Assembly (NCBI GenBank): GCA_032000125.1
Contig: DAMALH010000001.1
Coordinates: 141,425-205,424 of the forward strand
Direction: 5' to 3'
Source of the DNA: Dryocola sp032000125
GTDB lineage: Bacteria > Pseudomonadota > Gammaproteobacteria > Enterobacterales > Enterobacteriaceae
DNA length: 64,000 nt
Position numbers and translations under genes: made by a program. The notes beneath the pieces were generated by a model. It made no database searches. It was not told the origin of the DNA and was given only the letters and a program-made list of their open reading frames with translations. This document shows, piece by piece, positions 40,697 to 48,804 of this stretch; the stretch's first letter is position 1, and each line of letters starts with the position of its first letter.

Positions 40697-43512
40697 CAGG
40701 CAAATTTACGCTTTTCGCCGTCACCGGCTATGTTGCTGACACAGCGGCCGCAGATTTCTGCGTGTTCCGCTACCTGACCGACGTCTTTGGTGAAGTGCCA
40801 GCAGCGCGGGCACTTCTCACCGTCGGCTTTACGCAGGGCGACTTTCAGTCCCTTAACGATTTCGCTCTGCTGAGCGTCGTCACCCGCCTGCGCATAATCC
40901 GCAACTTCGGCTTCGGAGGTCAACAGGACAAATCGTAATTCTTCGCCGAGGCTGTTCAGCTTCGCCGCCAGTTCGCTATCTGCATACAGCGTTACCGCCG
41001 CTTCCAGCGAACCACCAACGCGCTTATCAGCACGCGCCTGCTCGATGACTTTGTTTACTTCGCCACGCACCGTCAGCAGCGTGTCCCAGTAGTCATTGTT
41101 CATCGCTTCGCTATCGGCAAGACCAAACAGCCCCTCGTACCACTCGCCGGTAAAGACGTATTGCTCACGTTTACCCGGCAGGTAACCCCAGATTTCGTCT
41201 GCGGTGAAGGACATGATCGGCGCCATCCAGCGAACCAGCGCTTCTGCGATATGGAACAGCGCGGTCTGGCAGCTACGACGCGCCCGGCTTTCTGCCTTCG
41301 CGGTGTACTGGCGGTCTTTGATGATGTCGAGATAGAACGAGCCCATTTCAATGGAGCAGAAACGCATCAGGCGCTGCACCACTTCGTGGAAATCGTAGTT
41401 TTCATAAGAGGCGAGGATATCGGCCTGCGCTTCCTGCGCGCAGCCGACCGCCCAGCGGTCCAGGGTCACCATATCTTCCGGTTTCACCATGTCGGTTTCC
41501 GGATTAAAGCCGTTCAGGTTCGCCAGCAGGAAGCGTGCGGTGTTACGAATACGGCGATAGGCATCGGCGGCACGCTTGAGGATTTCGTCAGAAACCGCCA
41601 TCTCGCCGGTGTAATCGGTAGAGGCCACCCACAGACGCAGGATATCGGCGCCCAGTTTGTTCATCACATCCTGCGGGGAAACGGTGTTGCCGATGGATTT
41701 GGACATTTTGCGGCCCTGTCCATCAACGGTAAAGCCGTGCGTGAGCACCTGGCGGTAAGGCGCTTTGCCCTTCATGGCGGTGGAAATCATCAGCGAGGAC
41801 ATAAACCAGCCGCGGTGCTGGTCCGACCCTTCCAGATACATATCTGCCGCGTGGCCGTTAAATTCCGGACGCACATCCACAACGGAGGAATGCGTTGAAC
41901 CGGAGTCGAACCATACGTCCAGCGTATCCGGCACTTTGGTGTAGTTTTCGGCATCGTCACCCATGATGTCGCGCGGGTCGAGATCCCACCACGCCTGGAT
42001 GCCGTCCTGCTCTACTCGCTTAGCAACTTCTTCCATCAGCTCCAGCGTGCGTGGGTGCAGCTCTTCGGTCTCTTTATGTACGAACAGAGACATCGGCACG
42101 CCCCAGGTGCGCTGACGAGAAATACACCAGTCCGGACGGTTAGCAACCATGGACTCAATGCGCGCCTGGCCCCAGTCCGGGATCCACTGCACGTCTTTGA
42201 TCTCTTTTAAGGACTGCTCGCGCAGGCCTTTTTGATCCATGCTGATAAACCACTGCGGCGTAGCACGGAAGATGATCGGCGTTTTGTGGCGCCAGCAGTG
42301 CGGGTAGCTGTGCAGCAGTTTTTCAACGTGCAGCAGAGCGCCTTTATCACGCAGGATATTGACGACCAGATCGTTGGCTTTGAAAACCTGAACGCCGTCC
42401 AGACCAGCGTATGTGCCGGGCAGATAGCAGCCGTCCGGGCCAACCGGGTTAGCCACTTCCAGACCGTATTTCTGGCCGATAACGTAGTCTTCCGGGCCGT
42501 GGCCTGGCGCCGTGTGTACGGCACCAGTACCGGCATCCAGCGTTACGTGCTCGCCAAGGATGGCAGGCACATCGAAGTCGAGGAACGGGTGTTTAAAGCG
42601 CATCAGCTCCAGATCGGCGCCTTTAGCCGTGCCGAGAACCGTCCACTCGGTAATACCGGCGCGTTTCATAACGCTTTCGACAAGATCCTTCGCCAGAATC
42701 AGCGCCTGGCCTTCAACCTGCACCAGCGCGTATTCAAATTCGGCATTCAGGGAAACCGCACGGTTAGCCGGCAGAGTCCAAGGCGTAGTAGTCCAGATAA
42801 CCAGCGAAACCGGGCCGGAAACCTGGGCTGCGCCAAATTTCGCTTTCACCGCGTCCGCATCGACGGCGTTGAACGCCACGTCGATAGACAGGGACGTTTT
42901 GTCGTAGTACTCCACTTCCGCTTCAGCCAGCGCTGAACGGCAGTCAACGCACCAGTGCACCGGCTTCGCACCTTTGTGCAGGTGGCCGTTGCCGATGATT
43001 TTACCGAGCGCACGGATGATGTTCGCTTCGGTATTGAAATCCATAGTCAGATACGGACGTGACCAGTCGCCCAGCACGCCCAGACGGATAAAGTCCGCGC
43101 GCTGGCCTTCAACCTGCTCTGCCGCGTATTTACGGCATTCAGCACGAAACTCCGCAGCAGAGACTTTCTCGCCCGGCTTGCCGATAAGCTGTTCTACTTT
43201 CAGCTCGATTGGCAGACCGTGGCAGTCCCAGCCGGGAATATACGGAGAATCAAAACCGGAAAGCCCTTTGGACTTCACGATAATGTCTTTCAGAATCTTG
43301 TTAACCGAGTGACCAATATGAATGCTGCCGTTCGCGTAGGGAGGGCCATCGTGCAAAATGAAGGATTTTTTGCCTTTTTTTGCATTGCGGATGATGCCGT
43401 ACAGATCGTCACCGTTCCAGCGCGCCAGCATGCCCGGTTCGCGTTTGGCGAGATCGCCGCGCATCGGGAACCCTGTTTCCGGCAGGTTCAGGGTAGATTT
43501 AAAGTCACTCAT
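40696..43512 (-). CDS. ileS: Isoleucyl-tRNA synthetase
   Basis: A 938-residue class I synthetase, the E. coli length. The HIGH motif is GSIHIGH (near 62-68), the KMSKS motif is GRKMSKSIGNTV (near 602-606), the CP1 editing domain lies between about 200 and 400, and the C-terminal zinc finger is CPRCW ... CGRC near 902-924. It charges tRNA-Ile. Upstream of lspA in the same operon; separated from ribF by 166 bp containing an ERIC. Confidence 0.98.
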   Translation of the reverse strand: MSDFKSTLNLPETGFPMRGDLAKREPGMLARWNGDDLYGIIRNAKKGKKSFILHDGPPYANGSIHIGHSVNKILKDIIVKSKGLSGFDSPYIPGWDCHGLPIELKVEQLIGKPGEKVSAAEFRAECRKYAAEQVEGQRADFIRLGVLGDWSRPYLTMDFNTEANIIRALGKIIGNGHLHKGAKPVHWCVDCRSALAEAEVEYYDKTSLSIDVAFNAVDADAVKAKFGAAQVSGPVSLVIWTTTPWTLPANRAVSLNAEFEYALVQVEGQALILAKDLVESVMKRAGITEWTVLGTAKGADLELMRFKHPFLDFDVPAILGEHVTLDAGTGAVHTAPGHGPEDYVIGQKYGLEVANPVGPDGCYLPGTYAGLDGVQVFKANDLVVNILRDKGALLHVEKLLHSYPHCWRHKTPIIFRATPQWFISMDQKGLREQSLKEIKDVQWIPDWGQARIESMVANRPDWCISRQRTWGVPMSLFVHKETEELHPRTLELMEEVAKRVEQDGIQAWWDLDPRDIMGDDAENYTKVPDTLDVWFDSGSTHSSVVDVRPEFNGHAADMYLEGSDQHRGWFMSSLMISTAMKGKAPYRQVLTHGFTVDGQGRKMSKSIGNTVSPQDVMNKLGADILRLWVASTDYTGEMAVSDEILKRAADAYRRIRNTARFLLANLNGFNPETDMVKPEDMVTLDRWAVGCAQEAQADILASYENYDFHEVVQRLMRFCSIEMGSFYLDIIKDRQYTAKAESRARRSCQTALFHIAEALVRWMAPIMSFTADEIWGYLPGKREQYVFTGEWYEGLFGLADSEAMNNDYWDTLLTVRGEVNKVIEQARADKRVGGSLEAAVTLYADSELAAKLNSLGEELRFVLLTSEAEVADYAQAGDDAQQSEIVKGLKVALRKADGEKCPRCWHFTKDVGQVAEHAEICGRCVSNIAGDGEKRKFA

Positions 43513-43561
43513 TAGATTCTCGGTTCCGTATTTCGGTGTTGAGGAAAGTCTGCTCAGGCGT

Positions 43562-43686
43562 TATATCCGTCATCCTTCAAGCTGCCGGGGTGTTGGCTGC
43601 TGTCACTTACCCGAATCACTTACCTTAGTAAGCTCATCGGGATAAGCTCTTTTGCCGCCTGGCTGCAACTCGAATTATTTAGGATA
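43562..43686 (-). repeat. ERIC (IRU) element, copy B, between ribF and ileS
   Basis: About 125 bp, close to the canonical 127 bp. Read on the minus strand it runs TATCCTAAATAATTCGAGTT... through a degenerate GTAAGTGATTCGGG core to GCAGCTTGAAGGATGACGG, aligning end to end with copy A at 8780-8957 apart from the latter's insertion. Its ribF-side end contains the ribF stop codon. It lies inside an operon and so should be transcribed. Confidence 0.9.
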
Positions 43687-44611
43687 CCAGCCCGAAAAAC
43701 TCGCGGGCGGTTACCACGTCTTTTGCGATTTGCGCTTTGAGCTCATCAAGCGAGGCAAACCGCTGTTCATTGCGTATTTTTTTACGCAGCACCACATCTA
43801 TATGGTGCCCATACAGGTCCATTGCAACGTCCAGCAAATGGACTTCCAGCTGCTGACGCATCCCCGCAACCGTTGGGCGGGTGCCGATATTAGCAACGCC
43901 AAGCAGCAGCTTATCGCCGAGGCCCGCTACTTCTACCGCAAAGACCCCTTTAACCGGGGAAACCTGACGGCGCAGCGGTAAGTTCGCCGTCGGAAAGCCG
44001 ATAGTGCGGCCCAGCTCATCGCCGTGCACGACACGACCTGAGATGATAAACGGATGCCCAAGCAGGCTCCGGGCCAGCTCAAGGTTGTCCTCAGCCAGCG
44101 CCTGGCGAACCGCGGTGCTGCTGATGCGCACGCCACCTTCGCAAAAAGTTTGCGTGCTGGTGACGTCAAAACCGTATTCCTGGCCAGCCTTCTGTAATAA
44201 CAAGAAATCCCCCTGGCGACCAGCGCCAAAGCGGAAATCATCCCCGACGGCGAGAAACTTTACCCCGAGGCGGTCAACCAACAGCTCGCTGACAAAATTT
44301 TGCGCCGTCAGAGCGGCAAAACGGCGGTCGAACCGGACGCAAAGCACATAATCCACGCCGCACTCGGCCAGGTAACGTAGCTTTTCGCGCAGCCTGGTCA
44401 GGCGTGCGGGAGATTTGTCGGCAGCAAAAAGCTCAAGCGGCTGTGGTTCGAAAATCATGACCATCACCGGAAGATTGCGCGCGCGACCCTGGGCACACAA
44501 CCCCTGTAGCAGGGCCTTGTGGCCCCGATGCACGCCGTCAAAATTACCAATGGTGAGGACACACCCGTGGTGGTTCTGGCGCAAATTATGTATGCCGCGT
44601 ATCAGCTTCAT
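43679..44611 (-). CDS. ribF: Bifunctional riboflavin kinase / FAD synthetase
   Basis: A 310-residue enzyme that makes FMN and then FAD. The N-terminal FMN adenylyltransferase domain has TIGNFDGVHRGHKALL (near 20-35), and EGGVRISSTAVRQAL ends it; the C-terminal riboflavin kinase domain (about 185-305) has GRTIGFPTANLPL and GVANIGTRPTV. E. coli RibF ends FFGLTKPA; this one ends FFGLVS, the last codons and stop lying in the ERIC end. First gene of the ribF-ispH operon, divergent from rpsT. Confidence 0.96.
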   Translation of the reverse strand: MKLIRGIHNLRQNHHGCVLTIGNFDGVHRGHKALLQGLCAQGRARNLPVMVMIFEPQPLELFAADKSPARLTRLREKLRYLAECGVDYVLCVRFDRRFAALTAQNFVSELLVDRLGVKFLAVGDDFRFGAGRQGDFLLLQKAGQEYGFDVTSTQTFCEGGVRISSTAVRQALAEDNLELARSLLGHPFIISGRVVHGDELGRTIGFPTANLPLRRQVSPVKGVFAVEVAGLGDKLLLGVANIGTRPTVAGMRQQLEVHLLDVAMDLYGHHIDVVLRKKIRNEQRFASLDELKAQIAKDVVTAREFFGLVS

Positions 44612-44862
44612 GGCTGGCTCAAGACAGTGGAAATCGGCGGATTATATCAACTACCGCGATGAACGTTAACCAACGATTGCCCCCTTTGGCATAAAGCTTT
44701 AAGGATTTCATTACGCTGAAGGGCACTTTCGGCGGGCAAGCACGCCGTTGAACGAATTTTGTTAGCGAAAGGCTGTATTCATAGTCATGAAGCTGGTAGA
44801 ATCCGCGCCATCACAACGTAAGAGGTGCCGTAAGATTAACGGCGCTTATTTGCACAAATCCA

Positions 44863-44891
44863 TTGACAAAAGAAGGCTAACCGGGCATATT
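44863..44891 (+). promoter_or_regulatory. rpsT promoter P2
   Basis: TTGACA (44863-44868), 17-bp spacer, CATATT (44886-44891), nearly identical to the E. coli rpsT P2 sequence I remember. The 326-bp ribF-rpsT gap also presumably carries rpsT P1 and the divergent ribF promoter; I saw no other convincing element in 44612-44862. Confidence 0.8.
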
Positions 44892-44937
44892 CCTCGGCCT
44901 TTGAATTGTCCACATAGATCATATTTGGGAGTTGGAC

Positions 44938-45201
44938 TTGGCTAATATCAAATCAGCTAAGAAACGTGCCGTTCAGTCTGAAAAGGCTCGTAAGCACAAC
45001 GCAAGCCGTCGCTCTATGATGCGTACTTTCATCAAGAAAGTATACGCAGCGATTGAAACTGGCGACAAAGCTGCTGCACAGAAAGCATTTAACGAAATGC
45101 AACCAATCGTGGATCGTCAGGCTAGCAAAGGTCTGATCCACAAAAACAAAGCTGCGCGTCATAAGGCTAACCTTACTGCGCAAATCAACAAACTGGCTTA
45201 A
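44938..45201 (+). CDS. rpsT: 30S ribosomal protein S20
   Basis: An 87-residue, lysine/arginine-rich helical ribosomal protein: (M)ANIKSAKKRAVQSEKARK, with KAARHKANLTAQINKLA at the end. The start is TTG at 44938, 6 bases after GGGAG, matching the E. coli UUG start and length. The inefficient start is part of S20 translational autoregulation in E. coli. Monocistronic, with its own terminator. Confidence 0.97.
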   Translation: MANIKSAKKRAVQSEKARKHNASRRSMMRTFIKKVYAAIETGDKAAAQKAFNEMQPIVDRQASKGLIHKNKAARHKANLTAQINKLA

Positions 45202-45223
45202 TCGCCTTTGTGTTGTTAGCTTG

Positions 45224-45251
45224 AAAAAAACCGGCTTATGCCGGTTTTTTT
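45224..45251 (+). terminator. rpsT terminator
   Basis: AAAAAAACCGGC / GCCGGTTTTTTT stem with a 4-nt TTAT loop, 22 bp after the rpsT stop, with a long U-tract. A-rich on the other side, so it can also serve nhaR from the minus strand. Confidence 0.92.
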
Positions 45252-45269
45252 ATGCCTGTAATCCGGCGC

Positions 45270-46157
45270 TCACTTAAAAAGCGCCGAGTAATCTCTTTTA
45301 CAGACGCGCTGTACCGCCGGGTGCTGAATCATGCGCTCGGCAAAAATGGCATGGTATTCTTCCATCACGTTCTCAATGCGCCCGATCTCAACGATGCTGT
45401 CGTCGTTGTAAACATCCTGTCCGTAAAGCGTAGGCGCGACGAAAATGGCGTTATGCCCCGCGCCAAACGCTTTCATCAGCGCGGCATCGTCAAACTCACC
45501 GAGTATTTCCACCTGTAGTCCCTGGCTGTTAATCCAGTTAAGGATTTTACGCCCAAGCATTGAACGGCGGCCGGGTATCAGTAAACGTCTCGTTTCAAGG
45601 CAGGCCGGAAAAGGTAAATCCGGCAGCGGATTCTGGCACCAGAAGCTGATACCGCATTCGCCAATTTTGACCGAGAACAGCCCTTCCTGCTGCGTTGAAT
45701 CAATCGGGCAGTCGGAAATAATCATGTCCAGCTTGTGCTGGCTGAGCTGCTCCAGCAGCATTTCGTGGGTGGATTCAAAGCAGCGCAGATGAATTTGTTC
45801 ATCTTCCACCACCGCCGCATCCAGCACGCCGCTTACCAGCCGTTTGGACAGCGCGTCGGCAACGCCGACATCGAACAGCAGGCTGGACTCTTTACGGTAG
45901 TTAACGATATCCAGCATTTCCTGGCTTAACGTAAACATAGAGTCCGCGTAACGGAACACCAGTTGCCCCAGTTCGGAAGGCTCCAGCCCGCGTCCTTTGC
46001 GCTTAAAAAGCTTGCCGCCCAGCCGCTCTTCCAGCGCTTTTATCTGGCCGGTGATCGTTTGCGGCGTCAGGTAAAGCGCCTGCGCCGCGCTTACCACGGA
46101 CCCCTCTTTACAGACGTGCCAAAAATAATAGAGATGGTTGTAATTAATATGCGACAC
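45270..46157 (-). CDS. nhaR: LysR-family activator of nhaA
   Basis: A 295-residue LysR-type regulator. The N-terminal HTH covers YYFWHVCKEGSVVSAAQALYLTPQTITGQIKALEERLGG (written here as one region, about 10-48); the effector domain follows from about 90. In E. coli it senses sodium and activates nhaA, and also the pga biofilm genes. Second gene of nhaAR, 61 bp downstream of nhaA. Confidence 0.95.
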   Translation of the reverse strand: MSHINYNHLYYFWHVCKEGSVVSAAQALYLTPQTITGQIKALEERLGGKLFKRKGRGLEPSELGQLVFRYADSMFTLSQEMLDIVNYRKESSLLFDVGVADALSKRLVSGVLDAAVVEDEQIHLRCFESTHEMLLEQLSQHKLDMIISDCPIDSTQQEGLFSVKIGECGISFWCQNPLPDLPFPACLETRRLLIPGRRSMLGRKILNWINSQGLQVEILGEFDDAALMKAFGAGHNAIFVAPTLYGQDVYNDDSIVEIGRIENVMEEYHAIFAERMIQHPAVQRVCKRDYSALFK

Positions 46158-46218
46158 GCGTTTCCACTCCCTGAGACATACCCATCGGCTGACGGCGGCA
46201 GGCCGTCAGAGGTGAAAA

Positions 46219-47382
46219 TTACGATGAAAAGCGGCTTCTTAATATACCGTATCCCACCACGGCGGAAAGCAACGATCCCAGAAGGATGCCGAGCTTCGCC
46301 CAGGTGATAAGCGCCGGATCGACACCGCCAAAGGCAAGCGAAGCGATGAAGACTGACATCGTAAAGCCGACCCCGCACAGCACGCCCACGGCCATAATAT
46401 CTTTGCCCGCAACTCCCTCCGGCAGGCTCGCCAGCCTGAGCTTTAATGCAGCCCAGCAGAACAGGCTGATGCCCAGCGGTTTACCGATAAACAGCCCGGC
46501 GATAATGCCTGATGGCAGCAGTGATGCTAATCCCTCTGGCGTCACGCCCTGTAAGGAAACGCCAGCGTTGGCAAATGCGAACAGCGGCAATATTAAGAAC
46601 GCCACCCAGGGATGCAGGACATGTTCCAGTTCACGCGCAGGGGAACGGGCATCCTTTTCTTTCAGCGGGATAAAGAAGCCAACAATGACCCCGGCAAGCG
46701 TTGCGTGAACGCCAGACTTCAGCACCGCAGTCCACAGCACAATGCCCACCAGAATATACAGGCCCGTGCGACGGACGTTACAGATCCTCAGCAAAGCCAG
46801 CGCCGCAATAGCGCCTGCGGCCACGCCCAGCGAAAGCAAAGAGAGATCGCTGGTATAGAACAGGGCAATAATAATGATGGCGCCAAGGTCATCGATAATG
46901 GCCAGCGCCATCAGGAACACCTTTAAAGCAGGAGGCACGCGATCGCCCAACAGCGCCAGGATACCCAGCGCGAAAGCGATATCCGTCGCGGCCGGGATGG
47001 CCCAACCTTCACGGGTAACGGGGTCCTGATAGTTGAAGATCAAATAAATGGCGGCGGGAACAATCATTCCCCCAAGCGCTGCGATCGCCGGGAACGCAGC
47101 CTGACGGCGGCTTGCCAGCGATCCTTCAACCATTTCACGTTTGACTTCCAGACCAATCATCAAAAAAAAGATGGCCATCAAAGCGTCGTTCACCCACAGC
47201 AGCAGATTTTTACTGATATCCAGAGGGCCAACGCGCACTTCGACAGGGGTGGCTAAAAACGCCTGATAAAAGCCGCTGGTAAAATCGAGGTTAGCCAGGA
47301 TCATCGCCATCACGGCGGCAACGATTAACAGGATGCCGCTTGCGGCATCGCCATGGAAAAAGCGTTGTAGAATTTTCGTCAT
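46219..47382 (-). CDS. nhaA: Na+/H+ antiporter NhaA
   Basis: A 387-residue antiporter with about 12 transmembrane segments. Ion-site aspartates are visible: the ATDIAFALG aspartate near 133 and the adjacent pair in ALAIIDDLGAI near 163-164. LLWVNDALMAIFFLMIGLEVKRE is the TM II signature. It exports Na+ or Li+ for two protons and sets alkaline-pH and salt tolerance. nhaR follows. The 208-bp upstream gap holds its promoter; I identified no specific NhaR sites. Confidence 0.97.
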   Translation of the reverse strand: MTKILQRFFHGDAASGILLIVAAVMAMILANLDFTSGFYQAFLATPVEVRVGPLDISKNLLLWVNDALMAIFFLMIGLEVKREMVEGSLASRRQAAFPAIAALGGMIVPAAIYLIFNYQDPVTREGWAIPAATDIAFALGILALLGDRVPPALKVFLMALAIIDDLGAIIIIALFYTSDLSLLSLGVAAGAIAALALLRICNVRRTGLYILVGIVLWTAVLKSGVHATLAGVIVGFFIPLKEKDARSPARELEHVLHPWVAFLILPLFAFANAGVSLQGVTPEGLASLLPSGIIAGLFIGKPLGISLFCWAALKLRLASLPEGVAGKDIMAVGVLCGVGFTMSVFIASLAFGGVDPALITWAKLGILLGSLLSAVVGYGILRSRFSS

Positions 47383-47529
47383 TCTTTCATCCCGTTTGCA
47401 AGCGGTTAAGCCGCTATCAGGGCGCCAACATACCAGCCGTGATACCTCGTTAAAAGCAGTTTATATGGCAGTAACAGATCGGTAAAAACGAATTAAAAGC
47501 GGTACTGCGCTACCGGTACGCCGGGAATA

Positions 47530-47567
47530 AAAAAGCCTGAACCGGGGCTAGCCGGTTCAGGCTTTTT
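47530..47567. terminator. dnaKJ terminator
   Basis: A perfect 16-bp stem (AAAAAGCCTGAACCGG / CCGGTTCAGGCTTTTT) with a GGCTAG loop, 23 bp after the dnaJ stop. U-tracts on both strands make it bidirectional. Confidence 0.92.
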
Positions 47568-47590
47568 ATTTTATGAAACGAGCCGATGAT

Positions 47591-48721
47591 TTATTTAGTC
47601 AAATCATCAAAGAACCGTTTCACGCCGTCAAAGAAGGTCTTGGAACGCGGGCTGTTTTTCTCACCGCTCGGTCCGCCAAAGCTCTCTTCCAGATCGCGTA
47701 AAAGCTGCTTCTGTTTCTCGTTCAGGCTGACAGGCGTCTCTACAACGACGCGGCACAGCAGATCGCCCTGCGCACCGCCACGCACGGATTTCACCCCTTT
47801 GCCACGCATTCTGAACAGCTTGCCGGTTTGTGTTTCGCCCGGTACTTTCAGATTCACGCGGCCATCAAGCGTCGGCACTTCAATCTCACCGCCCAGCGCC
47901 GCCATAGCAAAGTTGATCGGCACTTCGCAGTAAAGGTTGTTGCCTTCACGCTCGAAGATTGGGTGCTGCTTAACCTGCACCTGAACATACAGATCGCCTG
48001 CAGGCGCGCCATGTTCGCCTGCTTCACCTTCGCCTGTCAGACGAATACGATCGCCGGTATCCACGCCAGCCGGGATTTTCACCGACAGGGTTTTGGTTTT
48101 TTCGACGCGGCCGTGGCCATGGCAGGTGCCGCACGGATCTTTAATAATGGTGCCGCGGCCCTGACAGTGCGGGCAGCTCTGCTGCACGGTAAAGAAGCCC
48201 TGGCGCATTTGCACCTGGCCTGCGCCGTGGCAGGTTGGACAGGTCTGCGGTTTGGAGCCTGCTTTCGCGCCGCTCCCGTGGCAAACGTCGCACTCTTCAA
48301 GCGTCGGGATGCGGATCTCTTTGGTGACGCCACGAACCGCTTCTTCCAGCGTTAAATCCATGTTGTAGCGTAAATCGGCGCCGCGTGCGGCGCGCTGACG
48401 ACGCCCGCCGCCAAAGATGTCACCGAATACGTCACCGAAGATATCGCTGAAATCGGCACCGCCGCCGCCAAAGCCGCCGCCGCCCATGCCGCCTTGCTCA
48501 AACGCGGCGTGACCATACTGGTCATAGGCAGCACGCTTTTGCTCGTCGGTCAGGATTTCGTAGGCTTCTTTGATCTCTTTAAACTTACCTTCGGCCTCTT
48601 TGTCACCCTGATTACGATCCGGGTGGAATTTCATCGCCAGGCGTTTGTAAGCTTTTTTGATTTCACGCTCGTCCGCGGACTTCGGGACGCCTAAAACCTC
48701 GTAATAGTCTTTCTTCGCCAT
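47591..48721 (-). CDS. dnaJ: Chaperone protein DnaJ
   Basis: A 376-residue type I Hsp40. J domain 1-70 with HPD in MKFHPDRNQGD (33-35); glycine/phenylalanine-rich linker about 75-105; four CxxCxGxG zinc repeats (CDVCHGSG, CPTCHGAG, CPHCQGRG, CGTCHGHG) between about 144 and 205; then the substrate-binding domain. It delivers clients to DnaK and stimulates its ATPase. 83 bp downstream of dnaK. Confidence 0.98.
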   Translation of the reverse strand: MAKKDYYEVLGVPKSADEREIKKAYKRLAMKFHPDRNQGDKEAEGKFKEIKEAYEILTDEQKRAAYDQYGHAAFEQGGMGGGGFGGGGADFSDIFGDVFGDIFGGGRRQRAARGADLRYNMDLTLEEAVRGVTKEIRIPTLEECDVCHGSGAKAGSKPQTCPTCHGAGQVQMRQGFFTVQQSCPHCQGRGTIIKDPCGTCHGHGRVEKTKTLSVKIPAGVDTGDRIRLTGEGEAGEHGAPAGDLYVQVQVKQHPIFEREGNNLYCEVPINFAMAALGGEIEVPTLDGRVNLKVPGETQTGKLFRMRGKGVKSVRGGAQGDLLCRVVVETPVSLNEKQKQLLRDLEESFGGPSGEKNSPRSKTFFDGVKRFFDDLTK

Positions 48722-48747
48722 CTCTTTGTTCTGCCCCTAACATGCGT

Positions 48748-48779
48748 GCACGGGCGTGGAGAAACTCCTACGCCCGTGC
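48748..48779 (-). other. GC-rich hairpin between dnaK and dnaJ
   Basis: GCACGGGCGT / ACGCCCGTGC, a perfect 10-bp stem with a 12-nt loop, fills the middle of the 83-bp dnaK-dnaJ gap. No U-tract follows, so it is more likely an attenuating or stabilising structure that lowers DnaJ relative to DnaK than a full terminator. Confidence 0.6.
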
Positions 48780-48804
48780 CAGTTATAAACCGCTCAAAGG
48801 GCGA

